64,000 nt of DNA from Streptomyces roseifaciens (GTDB taxonomy: Bacteria; Actinomycetota; Actinomycetes; Streptomycetales; Streptomycetaceae), in the NCBI RefSeq assembly GCF_001445655.1, contig NZ_LNBE01000004.1, positions 2,170,001 to 2,234,000 of the forward strand. Reading direction: 5' to 3'. Numbering within the stretch: position 1 is the stretch's first letter; each line of letters begins with the position of its first letter. Positions 17,959 through 26,018 of the stretch are shown piece after piece. The notes under the pieces are model-generated. The model saw only the letters and a list, made by a program, of their open reading frames with translations, had not been told where the DNA came from and ran no database searches. Both the position numbers and the translations under genes were made by a program.

Positions 17959-18545
17959 GCCTCCCCAAGCAGGACCGCAGCCGCGCCACGCGCCGGCGGC
18001 TCCTCGAAGCGGCCATCGCCTGCCTCGCCGAGCACGGCTGGGCCGGCTCGACCGTCTCCGTCGTGGCCGAGCGCGCGGGCGTCTCGCGGGGGGCCGCCCA
18101 GCACCACTTCCGCACCCGGGAGGACCTGTTCACGGCGGCGGTGGAGTACGTGGCCGAGCAGCGGTCGGCCGCCGTGCGCGGCCTGCTGCCCCAGGTGCAG
18201 CTGATCGTCGGCCCGGCCCGTACGCACCTGGCCGTCGTCCAGCTCGTGGACCTCTGCACGGGCCCGCTGTTCCGCGCCGCCCTGCAACTGTGGGTCGCCG
18301 CCGCCAACGACGACGCACTGCGCACCCAAGTCACCGAACTGGAGGCGCGGGTCGGCCGGGAGGTGCACCGGATGGCGCTGGAGCTCCTCGGCGCCGACGA
18401 ACGCCGCGCGGGCGTGCGGGAGACGGTCCAGGGCTTCCTGGACATGTGCCGGGGCCTGGGCCTCGCGACCCTGCTCACCGACGACAGCGCCAGACGCGAC
18501 CGCGTGGTCCGGCACTGGACGGGCGTCCTCAGCGACCTGCTGTGA
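17946..18545 (+). CDS. TetR/AcrR family transcriptional regulator
   Basis: A 199-residue protein with an N-terminal TetR helix-turn-helix (TRRRLLEAAIACLAEHGWAG, then TVSVVAERAGVSRGAAQHHF) and an all-helical ligand-binding C-terminal half. It overlaps the end of the hydratase gene, so it is co-transcribed with the catabolic operon, and it probably represses that operon in response to an acyl-CoA intermediate. A candidate operator (10439-10450) lies upstream of the first gene. Confidence 0.92.
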   Translation: MGALSLPKQDRSRATRRRLLEAAIACLAEHGWAGSTVSVVAERAGVSRGAAQHHFRTREDLFTAAVEYVAEQRSAAVRGLLPQVQLIVGPARTHLAVVQLVDLCTGPLFRAALQLWVAAANDDALRTQVTELEARVGREVHRMALELLGADERRAGVRETVQGFLDMCRGLGLATLLTDDSARRDRVVRHWTGVLSDLL

Positions 18546-18580
18546 GGCCACCGGCCCGGACGGCGGCGACGGACGAGGAC

Positions 18581-18609
18581 CGGGCGGCCCCGGGTCCCGG
18601 GGCCGCCCG
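18581..18609. terminator. Bidirectional terminator between TetR and citrate synthase genes
   Basis: CGGGCGGCCCC (18581-18591) and GGGGCCGCCCG (18599-18609) form a perfect 11-bp stem with a seven-base loop between convergent genes. No T run. Confidence 0.7.
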
Positions 18610-18676
18610 GCCGTGCGGGCGGCTGCGCCGACCGGTGGAGTCCGCGCAACCGCCTCCGGCGGTCAGGGGGCGGTGA

Positions 18677-19795
18677 TCAGCCCGCTACCGCCGCCGTGCC
18701 CGTGATGTCCGCGAAGCCGTCGACCTCGCGCGGGTCGCGCGGGCCCGGGCCGATGTAGCGGGCGGAGGGGCGGACCAGGCGGCCGGTGCGCTTCTGCTCC
18801 AGGATGTGCGCGCTCCAGCCCGCCGTGCGGGCGCAGGTGAACATCGACGTGAACATGTGCGCCGGGACCTCCGCGAAGTCCAGCACGATGGCCGCCCAGA
18901 ACTCGACGTTCGTGGCGAGGACCCGGTCGGGGCGGCGGTTGTGGAGCTCCTCCAGGGCCGCCTTCTCCAGGGCCTCGGCGACCTCGTAGCGCGGCGCGGC
19001 CAGCTCGCGGGCCGTGCGGCGCAGGACGCGGGCGCGCGGGTCCTCCGCGCGGTAGACGCGGTGGCCGAAGCCCATGAGGCGCTCGCCGCGGTCCAGGGCC
19101 TGCTTGACGTAGGCCGTGGCGTCGCCCGTGCGCTCGATCTCCTCGATCATGCCGAGGACGCGGGAGGGCGCGCCGCCGTGCAGCGGGCCGGACATGGCGC
19201 CGACCGCGCCGGAGAGCGCCGCGGCCACGTCGGCGCCCGTCGAGGCGATGACGCGGGCCGTGAAGGTGGAGGCGTTCATGCCGTGCTCGGCGGCGGACGT
19301 CCAGTAGGCGTCGACGGCCTTGACGTGCTTGGGGTCGGGCTCGCCGCGCCAGCGCTTCATGAAGCGCTCGACGACGGTCTCCGCCTTGTCGATCTCGCGC
19401 TGCGGGACCATCGGCAGGCCCTGGCCGCGCGCCGACTGGGCGACGTAGGACAGGGCCATGACGGCGGCGCGGGCCAGGTTGTCGCGGGCCGTGGCCTCGT
19501 CGATGTCGAGGAGGGGCTTCAGGCCCCACACGGGGGCGAGCATCGCGAGCGCGGACTGGACGTCGACGCGGATGTCCCCCGAGTGGACGGGGATCGGAAA
19601 CGGCTCGGCGGGCGGCAGGCCGGGGTTGAACGAGCCGTCGACCAGCAGGCCCCAGACGTTGCCGAAGGACACTTGGCCGACCAGGTCCTCGATGTCGACG
19701 CCTCGGTAGCGGAGGGAGCCGCCTTCCTTGTCGGGTTCGGCGATCTCCGTCTCGAACGCGACGACTCCTTCGAGTCCGGGTACGAAGTCGGACAT
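18677..19795 (-). CDS. Citrate synthase 2
   Basis: A 372-residue short-form citrate synthase beginning [20 protein letters not shown]. Active-site regions are visible: [15 protein letters not shown] (His), [19 protein letters not shown] (His and substrate-binding Arg), and [20 protein letters not shown] (Asp region). It condenses acetyl-CoA (or possibly propionyl-CoA, as in methylcitrate synthases of this size) with oxaloacetate. An ATG at 19810 is in frame, but the ATG at 19795 has AGGAG six bases upstream and matches the family start. It is divergent from pdxH, as in other streptomycetes that I recall. Confidence 0.92.
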   Translation of the reverse strand: MSDFVPGLEGVVAFETEIAEPDKEGGSLRYRGVDIEDLVGQVSFGNVWGLLVDGSFNPGLPPAEPFPIPVHSGDIRVDVQSALAMLAPVWGLKPLLDIDEATARDNLARAAVMALSYVAQSARGQGLPMVPQREIDKAETVVERFMKRWRGEPDPKHVKAVDAYWTSAAEHGMNASTFTARVIASTGADVAAALSGAVGAMSGPLHGGAPSRVLGMIEEIERTGDATAYVKQALDRGERLMGFGHRVYRAEDPRARVLRRTARELAAPRYEVAEALEKAALEELHNRRPDRVLATNVEFWAAIVLDFAEVPAHMFTSMFTCARTAGWSAHILEQKRTGRLVRPSARYIGPGPRDPREVDGFADITGTAAVAG

Positions 19796-20158
19796 CAGGC
19801 GGCTCCTCATGATGTGTGCGACAGCTGGGGCGCCGGGCCCGGTCGGGCGCGGCTGCTCGGTGCGACTCGTGGTCCGTCACCGGTCATCCGGGTCATGCCC
19901 CGTGCGGAGGGGGTCTTCACCCGGTTCCGCACCCTGACCCCTGACGGGCGGGCTCGTTCCGGATTCCGGCCGGAAACGATAGCCGGTGATGTGCGGGTAC
20001 CACAGCTTCCCGCCCTGCGATTTTGGGGGGTTCGCCACATGCGGCGAAAGGTGATGTCCGGCACAGTAGGGGTTTTGCCCACGGGAGGGTTACGGAGGGC
20101 CGGCCCCGGGCAGGCTCATCTGCTGTCCCTGGGCGTTTCCCGGGCCTTTGCTGACAGG
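19796..20158. other. Divergent intergenic region between citrate synthase and pdxH
   Basis: About 360 bp. It contains TTCGCC-ACATGC-GGCGAA (20031-20048), a 6-bp inverted repeat in a locally AT-richer context (TTTTGGGGGG before it), a plausible operator or promoter region for either gene. No open frame with protein-like composition was seen. Confidence 0.45.
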
Positions 20159-20866
20159 ATGGGCCGCGTGACCCACGCCGACGAGTTCCCCGCTCCCGAA
20201 TTCCACGGCGGTGCGCTGGACGCCGCCGCAATGCGAGAGCAGTACCGCTCCCAGGGACTTCTGGAAGCGGACCTCGCCCCCGATCCGTACGAGCAGTTCG
20301 CGATCTGGTTCGCGCAGGTGTTCGCGGCGGGGCTGCGGGAGCCCAACGCCATGGTGGTCTCCACGGTCGGCGCCGGGGGCCGGCCCGGCTCGCGGACCGT
20401 GCTGCTCAAGGGCTACGACCAGCGGGGCTTCGTCTTCTACACCAACTACGGCTCGCGCAAGGCCGCGGACCTGGCGGGCAATCCGTACGTCTCGCTGCTC
20501 TTCCCCTGGCACCCGATCGGCCGTCAGGTCATCGTCGCCGGCCGGGCCGAGCGCGTGGAGCCGTCGGAGACGGCCGTCTACTTCCACTCGCGGCCGCGCG
20601 GCTCGCAGCTGGGCGCGTGGGCGAGTGCGCAGTCGGCGGTCGTCGCGTCGCGGGAGGAGATCGACACCGCGTACGAGCGGCTGCTCGCCCGCTACCCCGA
20701 GGGGGAGCCGGTGCCCGTGCCGACGGGCTGGGGCGGATATCGCGTGACCGCGGAGAGCGTGGAGTTCTGGCAGGGGCGCGAGAACCGGCTGCACGACCGG
20801 CTGCGGTACGTGCGCGAGGTGCGCGAGGGGGAGGCGGGCTGGCGGGTGGAGCGGCTCGCCCCGTGA
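20159..20866 (+). CDS. pdxH: Pyridoxamine 5'-phosphate oxidase
   Basis: A 235-residue FMN enzyme with [20 protein letters not shown], the FMN-binding [20 protein letters not shown], and the C-terminal [24 protein letters not shown] region where the conserved Arg and His bind PLP. It oxidises pyridoxine or pyridoxamine 5'-phosphate to PLP. The start may be the ATG at 20159 or the GTG at 20168; the latter has better spacing to a weak ACAGGATGGG site. The last codons (GCC CCG TGA) belong to the first unit of a 20-bp tandem repeat that runs for 130 bp past the stop. Confidence 0.92.
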   Translation: MGRVTHADEFPAPEFHGGALDAAAMREQYRSQGLLEADLAPDPYEQFAIWFAQVFAAGLREPNAMVVSTVGAGGRPGSRTVLLKGYDQRGFVFYTNYGSRKAADLAGNPYVSLLFPWHPIGRQVIVAGRAERVEPSETAVYFHSRPRGSQLGAWASAQSAVVASREEIDTAYERLLARYPEGEPVPVPTGWGGYRVTAESVEFWQGRENRLHDRLRYVREVREGEAGWRVERLAP

Positions 20867-20992
20867 GGCGGCAACTTGCTCCGTAAGGCGGCAACTCGCT
20901 TCGTAAGGTGGCAACTCGCTCTGTAGGACGGTCACTCGCTCCGTAAGGCGGAACTCGCCCCCCGTAAACGGTCACTCGCCCCGTAAGGCGGG
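20861..20992. repeat. 20-bp tandem repeat starting on the pdxH stop codon
   Basis: About six and a half copies of a unit CCGTAAGGCGGCAACTCGCT. Copies 1-4 are exactly 20 bp (20861, 20881, 20901, 20921), and later ones vary by a base or two. The first copy carries the pdxH TGA at 20864-20866. Confidence 0.9.
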
Positions 20993-21000
20993 AAAGCAGA

Positions 21001-21075
21001 CGATCCGTGGGCCGGCTACCGCCGCGCTCTGCGGCGCGGCGGTGCCGAGCGGACGACTCGGCGGCCCACGGATCG
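21001..21075. other. Three-way-junction-like structure
   Basis: CGATCCGTGGGCCG (21001-21014) pairs perfectly with CGGCCCACGGATCG (21062-21075). Inside are two further hairpins: ACCGCCGCG/CGCGGCGGT and CCGAG/CTCGG. The result is a closed stem with two arms, either a strong terminator or a structured RNA. Confidence 0.65.
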
Positions 21076-21369
21076 GGTGACTGCTTGGGATTGGCCGGCG
21101 GATCCCCTCAGCTGCAGCTGGGAGGCCCCGGCGTTGCGCTTGGCGCGACGACGGGCGCTAGCCCGCAGTCACCTCACGCGTCCGGAATGAAACCATGTCC
21201 CGAACCACCTCCCTTCTCGTGTGCGCACCACCCTAGGAAGCGCGCGGATGAGCGACAACCGAATTTCCGGTGGGCAACGATTTCCCCGAAGACGGTGTGG
21301 TGCCCATCACGGTCGAGTTGAATGACCCGTCGTGCAGGACATGCAGACGCGTCCAGCTGGGGGTACCTC
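21076..21369. other. Intergenic region before the PAS/GAF gene
   Basis: It contains a long-range 9-bp complement (GGTGACTGC near 21075-21083, GCAGTCACC at 21165-21173) enclosing a CAGCTGCAGCTG palindrome, and a less GC-rich stretch at 21220-21310 likely to hold the promoter of the next gene. No gene was identified. Confidence 0.4.
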
Positions 21370-22746
21370 GTGACCGCACCACACACGTCCGGCCCGGCCC
21401 GCCCGGCCGCCGCGCCCGGTTCGGTGGAAGCCGCCGACAGCGACGACTCCGGCCTCCTCGCGGCGCTGCTCGACGGCATGGACACCGCGCTGTGCGCCTT
21501 CGACGCCGAGGGCACGGTCACCCACTGGAACCGCGAGGCCGAACGGATACTGGGCTGGACGGCGGCCGAGGCCGTCGGGCGGCAGGGGCTGGCCGGCTGG
21601 GCGGTGCGGCCCGCCGACGCCGCGGAGGTCGCGGCCCGGCTGGACGCGGCCATGGCGGCGCCCGGCCGCCACGTGCACGAGTTCGCGCTGCTCACCAAGG
21701 ACGGCGGGCGGGTGCTGGTGCGCACCCAGCTGTCGGCCCTGCCCGGCGCGGGCGACCGGCCCGCCGGGGTCTACTGCGCGTTCAGCGAGGTGCACACGCA
21801 GATCGACCTGGAGCGCTCCATCGCGCTCAGCGAGGCCCTCTTCGGGGACGCGTCCTGGGGCGTCGTGCTCGTCGACGCCGACCTGCGCCCGGCCCTCGCC
21901 AACGCCCACGCCGCGCGCGCCCTGCGCACCGGCCGCACCGCCCTCCTCGGCCGGCCGCTCGGCGAGCTGCTGGACCAGGGGGTGGAGGAGGTCGAAGGCG
22001 CCCTCCAGCACGTCCTCGCGGCGGGCGCCCCGCCCGCTCCCACCGACCTTTGGGTGACCCTGCGCGACCAGGGCGGCGCCCCGCCCGAGCGCCGCTGCTG
22101 GCGCAGCGGCTTCCTGCGGCTGGCGTCGCCGCTCGCCGAGGAGCCGGTGCCGCTGGGGGTCGCCTGGCTGTTCCTGGACGTCACGGCCGCCCGGCTCACC
22201 GAGCAGGACAGCGCCCGGCTGCGCTTCCGCGCCAGCCAGCTGCACCGGGCCGGCCGGGCCGTCGCCGAGTGCGAGGACCCCATGGAAGCGGCCTCCCTCT
22301 ACATGGACTTCGCCCTCGCGGGCTTCGCCGACCACGCCCTGATCGACCTGCTCCCCGAGCCGTGCCCGGCCCCCGAGCCCCCGGTCCGGCTGGTCAGAGC
22401 CACCGCCACGCCGGCCGGCACCCCGGGGCCCTGCCCGGCGATGGGCCGCGGCGGCCTGCCGGTGCCGTATCCGGACGGCCACCCCGCCCTGCAGGCGGTC
22501 GAGCGCTGCGGCTCCGTCCGCGCCGCCTCGGACTGCACCGAGACCTGGGCCACCGCGCGCAAGTGGCCCGAGGGCACCGTGCACGCCCTCGCCACGGTGC
22601 TGCGCAGCCGCGGGCGGACGCTCGGTGTGGTGACGTTCCTGCGCGGGCCGTCGCGCCGTCCCTTCGACCGCTCGGACGCGACGTACGCGGAGGACATCGC
22701 GTGCAGGGTGGCGGCGTCGATCGACTTGGCAGGACCGACGCCTTGA
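21370..22746 (+). CDS. PAS-PAS-GAF sensor protein without a visible output domain
   Basis: About 458 residues. The first PAS domain (residues 30-135) includes LLDGMDTALCAFDAEGTVTH and ERILGWTAAEAVG. A second PAS-like domain follows (145-250), then a GAF-like region (to about 455) ending VVTFLRGPSRRPFDRSD and YAEDIACRVAASIDL. Similar streptomycete proteins usually continue into a SpoIIE/PP2C phosphatase; here the stop comes right after GAF. The GTG at 21370 follows GGGGGT; an ATG at 21322 would add 16 residues with a poorer site. The final 20 bp including the stop are duplicated immediately downstream. Partner and ligand are unknown. Confidence 0.8.
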   Translation: MTAPHTSGPARPAAAPGSVEAADSDDSGLLAALLDGMDTALCAFDAEGTVTHWNREAERILGWTAAEAVGRQGLAGWAVRPADAAEVAARLDAAMAAPGRHVHEFALLTKDGGRVLVRTQLSALPGAGDRPAGVYCAFSEVHTQIDLERSIALSEALFGDASWGVVLVDADLRPALANAHAARALRTGRTALLGRPLGELLDQGVEEVEGALQHVLAAGAPPAPTDLWVTLRDQGGAPPERRCWRSGFLRLASPLAEEPVPLGVAWLFLDVTAARLTEQDSARLRFRASQLHRAGRAVAECEDPMEAASLYMDFALAGFADHALIDLLPEPCPAPEPPVRLVRATATPAGTPGPCPAMGRGGLPVPYPDGHPALQAVERCGSVRAASDCTETWATARKWPEGTVHALATVLRSRGRTLGVVTFLRGPSRRPFDRSDATYAEDIACRVAASIDLAGPTP

Positions 22747-22767
22747 TGGCGGGACCGACGCCTTGAT
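22728..22767. repeat. 20-bp duplication across the PAS/GAF gene stop codon
   Basis: Two copies (22728-22747 and 22748-22767) match in 19 of 20 bases. The first contains the last codons and TGA. Confidence 0.85.
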
Positions 22768-22774
22768 GGTGGCC

Positions 22775-22858
22775 GGGTGCGCCTGGTGGTGCCGGGCGGG
22801 TGCGCCTGGTGGTGGCGGGCGGGCGCTCAGTGGTGGTGGGCGGGTGCGCCTAGTGACG
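22775..22858. repeat. 23-bp tandem repeat covering the SIS gene stop codon
   Basis: A unit beginning GGGTGCGCCTGGTGGTG is present at 22775 and 22798, a degenerate copy at 22821, and a partial copy at 22842 that overlaps the stop (22850-22852) of the leftward SIS gene. Confidence 0.8.
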
Positions 22859-23605
22859 GAAGAAGATCCGGTCCCCGTACTCGCGCAGCAGCCGCCCGTT
22901 CCACTCGTGCCCGCCGTCCACGTTGCCCGAGCGCAGCATCGGCGGGTCGATGCCGCGGGCGGCCAGCTCACCCGCTGCGGCCGCGACGACCGCCTGCATG
23001 AGGGCGCTGGTGACGACCGTCGACGCGGGGGCGAAGGGGGCCGCGATGCCGTCCGCCGTGAGCTCCGCGTCCCCGATGTCGATCTTGCTGTCGATGACGA
23101 GGTCGCAGTGGTCCTTCAGGAACGTGCCGGAGGAGTGGCGGGACCTGGTGTGCTCGGCGTAGGCGAGCGAGGTGACGCCGATGACGCGGACGCCGAGCGC
23201 GCGGGCGTTCATGGCCATCTCCACGGGCAGGGGGTTCCGCCCGGAGAGGGAGATGACGATCAGGACGTCGCCGGCCTGTACGGGGCTGGTGTCCAGGACC
23301 GCGCCCGCCAGGCCGTTGACCCGCTCCAGGGCGCTGCCGAGCGTGGCCGGCATGACGTCGAGGCCGACGACGCCGGGGACGGCGAGGAGGTTGATCAGGG
23401 CCAGGCCGCCCGCGCGGTAGACGACGTCCTGGGCGGGGAGCGAGGAGTGGCCGGCGCCGAAGACGAAGATCCGGCCGCCGTCCGCCACGGTGTCGGCGAG
23501 CAGGGCCCCGGCGGCCGTGATGTGCCCGGCCTCCTCGTCGCGCACCCGCTGCAGCAGCCCGATCGCGGCGTCGAAGAACTGCCCGGCCAGCTTGTTCTCG
23601 CTCAT
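22850..23605 (-). CDS. SIS domain-containing protein
   Basis: A 251-residue sugar isomerase-fold protein: GRIFVFGAGHSSLPAQDVVY begins the phosphosugar-binding domain and LIVISLSGRNPLPVEMAM contains the Ser-rich loop. It resembles the MurQ/YfeU-like SIS proteins that bind phosphosugars, but lacks a separate lyase signature. A probable role is amino-sugar phosphate metabolism. The ATG is preceded by AAGGAGCC. It is divergent from the iron-regulator gene. Confidence 0.85.
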   Translation of the reverse strand: MSENKLAGQFFDAAIGLLQRVRDEEAGHITAAGALLADTVADGGRIFVFGAGHSSLPAQDVVYRAGGLALINLLAVPGVVGLDVMPATLGSALERVNGLAGAVLDTSPVQAGDVLIVISLSGRNPLPVEMAMNARALGVRVIGVTSLAYAEHTRSRHSSGTFLKDHCDLVIDSKIDIGDAELTADGIAAPFAPASTVVTSALMQAVVAAAAGELAARGIDPPMLRSGNVDGGHEWNGRLLREYGDRIFFRH

Positions 23606-23800
23606 CGCTGCGGGGCTCCTTAGATCGAGATCCGGTGGCGCGTACGGTCTGGCGTACGCTCGTGGCGCGGATCACGTTGCGGTCTGGACCAGGGCCCTGT
23701 CAATACGGCGGGCGGGCAGGGGCCGTACGCGGCACCGTTGTCGGCGGTATGCGTCAGAATTGGGTTCAGGGGCCAGCGCACGACTTATCGAGGGGCACGC

Positions 23801-24493
23801 ATGTCCGGACTGATCGACACCACGGAGATGTATCTCCGCACCATTCTCGAGCTGGAGGAGGAGGGTGTGGTCCCCATGCGTGCCCGCATCGCCGAGCGGC
23901 TCGACCAGAGCGGGCCGACGGTCAGCCAGACCGTGGCCCGCATGGAGCGCGACGGCCTGGTGTCCGTCGCCGGCGACCGGCACTTGGAGCTCACCGAGGA
24001 GGGCCGCCGGCTGGCCACGCGCGTGATGCGCAAGCACCGCCTCGCCGAGTGCCTGCTGGTGGACGTGATCGGCCTGGAGTGGGAGCAGGTCCACGCCGAG
24101 GCCTGCCGCTGGGAGCACGTGATGAGCGAGGCGGTGGAGCGCCGCGTGCTGGAGCTGCTGCGCCACCCCACCGAGTCGCCGTACGGCAACCCCATCCCGG
24201 GCCTGGAGGAGCTGGGCGAGAAGGCCGAGCCGGACCCGCTGCTCAATGAGGACATGGTCAGCCTGATGGACCTGGACGCCGGGTCCGACGGCAAGACGGT
24301 GGTCGTACGCCGGATCGGCGAGCCGATCCAGACGGATGCCCAGCTGATGTATTCGCTGCGGCGCGCGGGCGTTCAGCCCGGTGCGGTGGTCAGCGTGACG
24401 GATTCGGCGGGCGGTGTGATCGTCGGCAGCAGCGGCGAGGCCACCGAGCTGGAGCCGGACATCGCGGCGCACGTCTTCGTCGCCAAGCGCTGA
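23801..24493 (+). CDS. dmdR1: DtxR/IdeR-family iron-dependent repressor (DmdR1-like)
   Basis: A 230-residue protein whose metal ligands align with DtxR numbering without gaps: Met10, Cys102, Glu105, His106 (primary site) and His79, Glu83, His98 (ancillary site). The N-terminal winged helix includes MRARIAERLDQSGPTVSQTV, and the C-terminal SH3-like domain ends EPDIAAHVFVAKR. With Fe(II) such proteins repress siderophore and iron-uptake genes. The ATG follows GAGGGGC. Gene symbol is given by family and context, as I recall dmdR1 in the same position near a SIS gene in S. coelicolor. A long open frame fully overlaps it on the other strand (see findings). Confidence 0.93.
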   Translation: MSGLIDTTEMYLRTILELEEEGVVPMRARIAERLDQSGPTVSQTVARMERDGLVSVAGDRHLELTEEGRRLATRVMRKHRLAECLLVDVIGLEWEQVHAEACRWEHVMSEAVERRVLELLRHPTESPYGNPIPGLEELGEKAEPDPLLNEDMVSLMDLDAGSDGKTVVVRRIGEPIQTDAQLMYSLRRAGVQPGAVVSVTDSAGGVIVGSSGEATELEPDIAAHVFVAKR

Positions 24494-24541
24494 GGCCTTC
24501 CGGCCCGGATCCCCGTTTCGCCCGGATCCTCGTTTCGCCCG

Positions 24542-24584
24542 CGCCCCGCTGCACACGGCCGCCTCCGCGGCCCGCAGCGGGGCG
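24542..24584 (+). terminator. Terminator after the iron regulator
   Basis: CGCCCCGCTGC (24542-24552) pairs with GCAGCGGGGCG (24574-24584). The 21-base loop holds a smaller GGCCGC/GCGGCC hairpin. It is preceded by a tandem pair CGGATCCCCGTTTCGCC / CGGATCCTCGTTTCGCC. Confidence 0.7.
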
Positions 24585-25009
24585 TCCTGCTGTGCCGGTT
24601 CCCCTTGTGCTGCGCCAACTCCCTTGAATCTGGCTGGAGTCCGCGTAACGGACCCGCGGGCGGCCCGGCCGTGCCACGCTGGCGCTGGCGCGCATATGCG
24701 CGGCACGCCGCCGTCCCGGGGAGGGAGAGCGCGATGAGGCCGGTGGGGTGTGACAAGGGCCCCGGCGCCCTTCCGGGCAGCCGGGGCCCTGCCTCCCCAT
24801 ATACCCCCGTGGCGACCCGGAGCCCCGAGCTCTCAGGGTCCGCCCCGCGGACCTTCTTCCCCGAGCGGTCCGCGCCCAGGTCGATTAATCCCCTGGGTGC
24901 CGCCGGCCAACCCTTCCCCGAGGTCACTCGAACGAGGGGTGTTGCGCGCGATGAGCATGCATTCGAATGTAAGTTCTATATCGTGAAGCTGCTCGGGGGA
25001 GAGTAGGGG
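24585..25009. other. 425-bp intergenic region
   Basis: No gene with protein-like composition was found, although a plus-strand frame is open from 24605 to 25006. The last 60 bp (24945-25000) are AT-richer, with GCATTCGAATGT and TTCTATATCG, and probably contain the promoter of the alpha/beta hydrolase gene. Confidence 0.4.
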
Positions 25010-25891
25010 GTGCCAGGGCTCATGGTTCGGCGTATCGACGTGAGTGGGAGCGGCGGAGTGCGGCTCGCGGCCTGGGAGTTCGCCGATCCGCCCAAGCATC
25101 CCTGCCGGGAGGGGACGGGCGGTCCCGGCGCGGTGCTGCTGCTCCACGGTCTGATGGGCCGCGCCGCACACTGGGCCGAGACCGCCCGCTGGCTCTCCGG
25201 CCGCCACCGCGCGGTCGCCCTCGACCAGCGGGGCCACGGCCGCAGCGAGCGCCCCGCCGACGGCCCCTACACCCGCGACGCCTACATCGCCGACGCCCAG
25301 GCGGCGATCGAGAGCCTGGACCTGGCGCCCGCCGTCCTGATCGGCCACGCCATGGGCGCCCTGACCGCCTGGCAGCTCGCGGCCCGCCGCCCCGACCTCG
25401 TCCGGGCCCTGGTCATCTGCGACATGCGGGCCTCCGCCCTGGGAGCCGCCACGCAGCGGGAGTGGGGCGAGTGGTTCAGGTCCTGGCCGGTCCCCTTCGC
25501 CACGCTCGCGGACGTCCGCAAGTGGTTCGCCGAGGGCGACCCCACCCTGGAGCGCCCCCGCCCGCCCCGCGGGGACTACTACGCCGAGATCATGGCCGAG
25601 CGCGCCGACGGCTGGCGCCCGGCCTTCTCCCGCCGCCAGATGCTCCAGGCCCGCGAGACCTACGCCCACGACGCCCATTGGGAAGAGCTCGCCCTCGTCC
25701 AGTGCCCCACCCTCGTCGTCCGCGGCCCCGACGGCGAACTGGGCCGCGCCGAAGCCCAGGAAATGGTCCGCGTCCTGCCCCGCGGCACCTACGCCGAAAT
25801 CCAGGACGCGGGCCACCTCGTCCACTACGACCAGCCGGAGGGCTGGCGACAGGCGGTGGAGGGGTTCCTGGAGTCGGTGCTGCGGACGTAG
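25010..25891 (+). CDS. Alpha/beta hydrolase
   Basis: A 293-residue alpha/beta-hydrolase-fold protein. LLLHGLMGRAAHWAETARWL has the HG oxyanion motif, DQRGHGRSERPADG follows strand 4, and VLIGHAMGALTAW is the nucleophile elbow with Gly-His-Ala-Met-Gly. The usual Ser position is Ala here, so the serine nucleophile seems to be missing. PTLVVRGPDGEL holds the acid and IQDAGHLVHYDQPEG the catalytic His region. The protein could be a non-hydrolytic or altered member. The start is the GTG at 25010 (after GGGGGAGAG) or the ATG at 25022. Confidence 0.85.
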   Translation: MPGLMVRRIDVSGSGGVRLAAWEFADPPKHPCREGTGGPGAVLLLHGLMGRAAHWAETARWLSGRHRAVALDQRGHGRSERPADGPYTRDAYIADAQAAIESLDLAPAVLIGHAMGALTAWQLAARRPDLVRALVICDMRASALGAATQREWGEWFRSWPVPFATLADVRKWFAEGDPTLERPRPPRGDYYAEIMAERADGWRPAFSRRQMLQARETYAHDAHWEELALVQCPTLVVRGPDGELGRAEAQEMVRVLPRGTYAEIQDAGHLVHYDQPEGWRQAVEGFLESVLRT

Positions 25892-25935
25892 GGGAGATGC
25901 GGGCCGCTCCCGGTGGCGGGTGGCTGCACATTAAT

Positions 25936-25949
25936 TCAACAAGCGTTGA
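25936..25949. promoter_or_regulatory. Inverted repeat overlapping a TTGACA box
   Basis: TCAAC-AAGC-GTTGA lies in an AT-rich patch 70 bp before the FAD monooxygenase gene. It overlaps a TTGACA hexamer (25946-25951) that would serve as a -35 element. The form resembles a MarR- or TetR-type operator placed to block the promoter. Confidence 0.55.
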
Positions 25950-26018
25950 CATATCTCGGGCGCGGGTGTGCACTGGCATTACGGCCACATGTCCTGACGA
26001 GCCACCCGAGGAGCCGTC

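Noticed and set aside
20861..20992. Repeat array as a CRISPR
   Set aside because: Units are contiguous with no spacers, only 20 bp, and no cas genes are present.
23606..23800. Iron box upstream of dmdR1
   Set aside because: I looked for the TTAGGTTAGGCTAACCTAA-type 19-bp box here and elsewhere and found no good match.
24605..25006. Plus-strand 133-codon frame between dmdR1 and the hydrolase
   Set aside because: Composition unlike a protein, no ribosome binding site, and it covers the likely promoter of the next gene.
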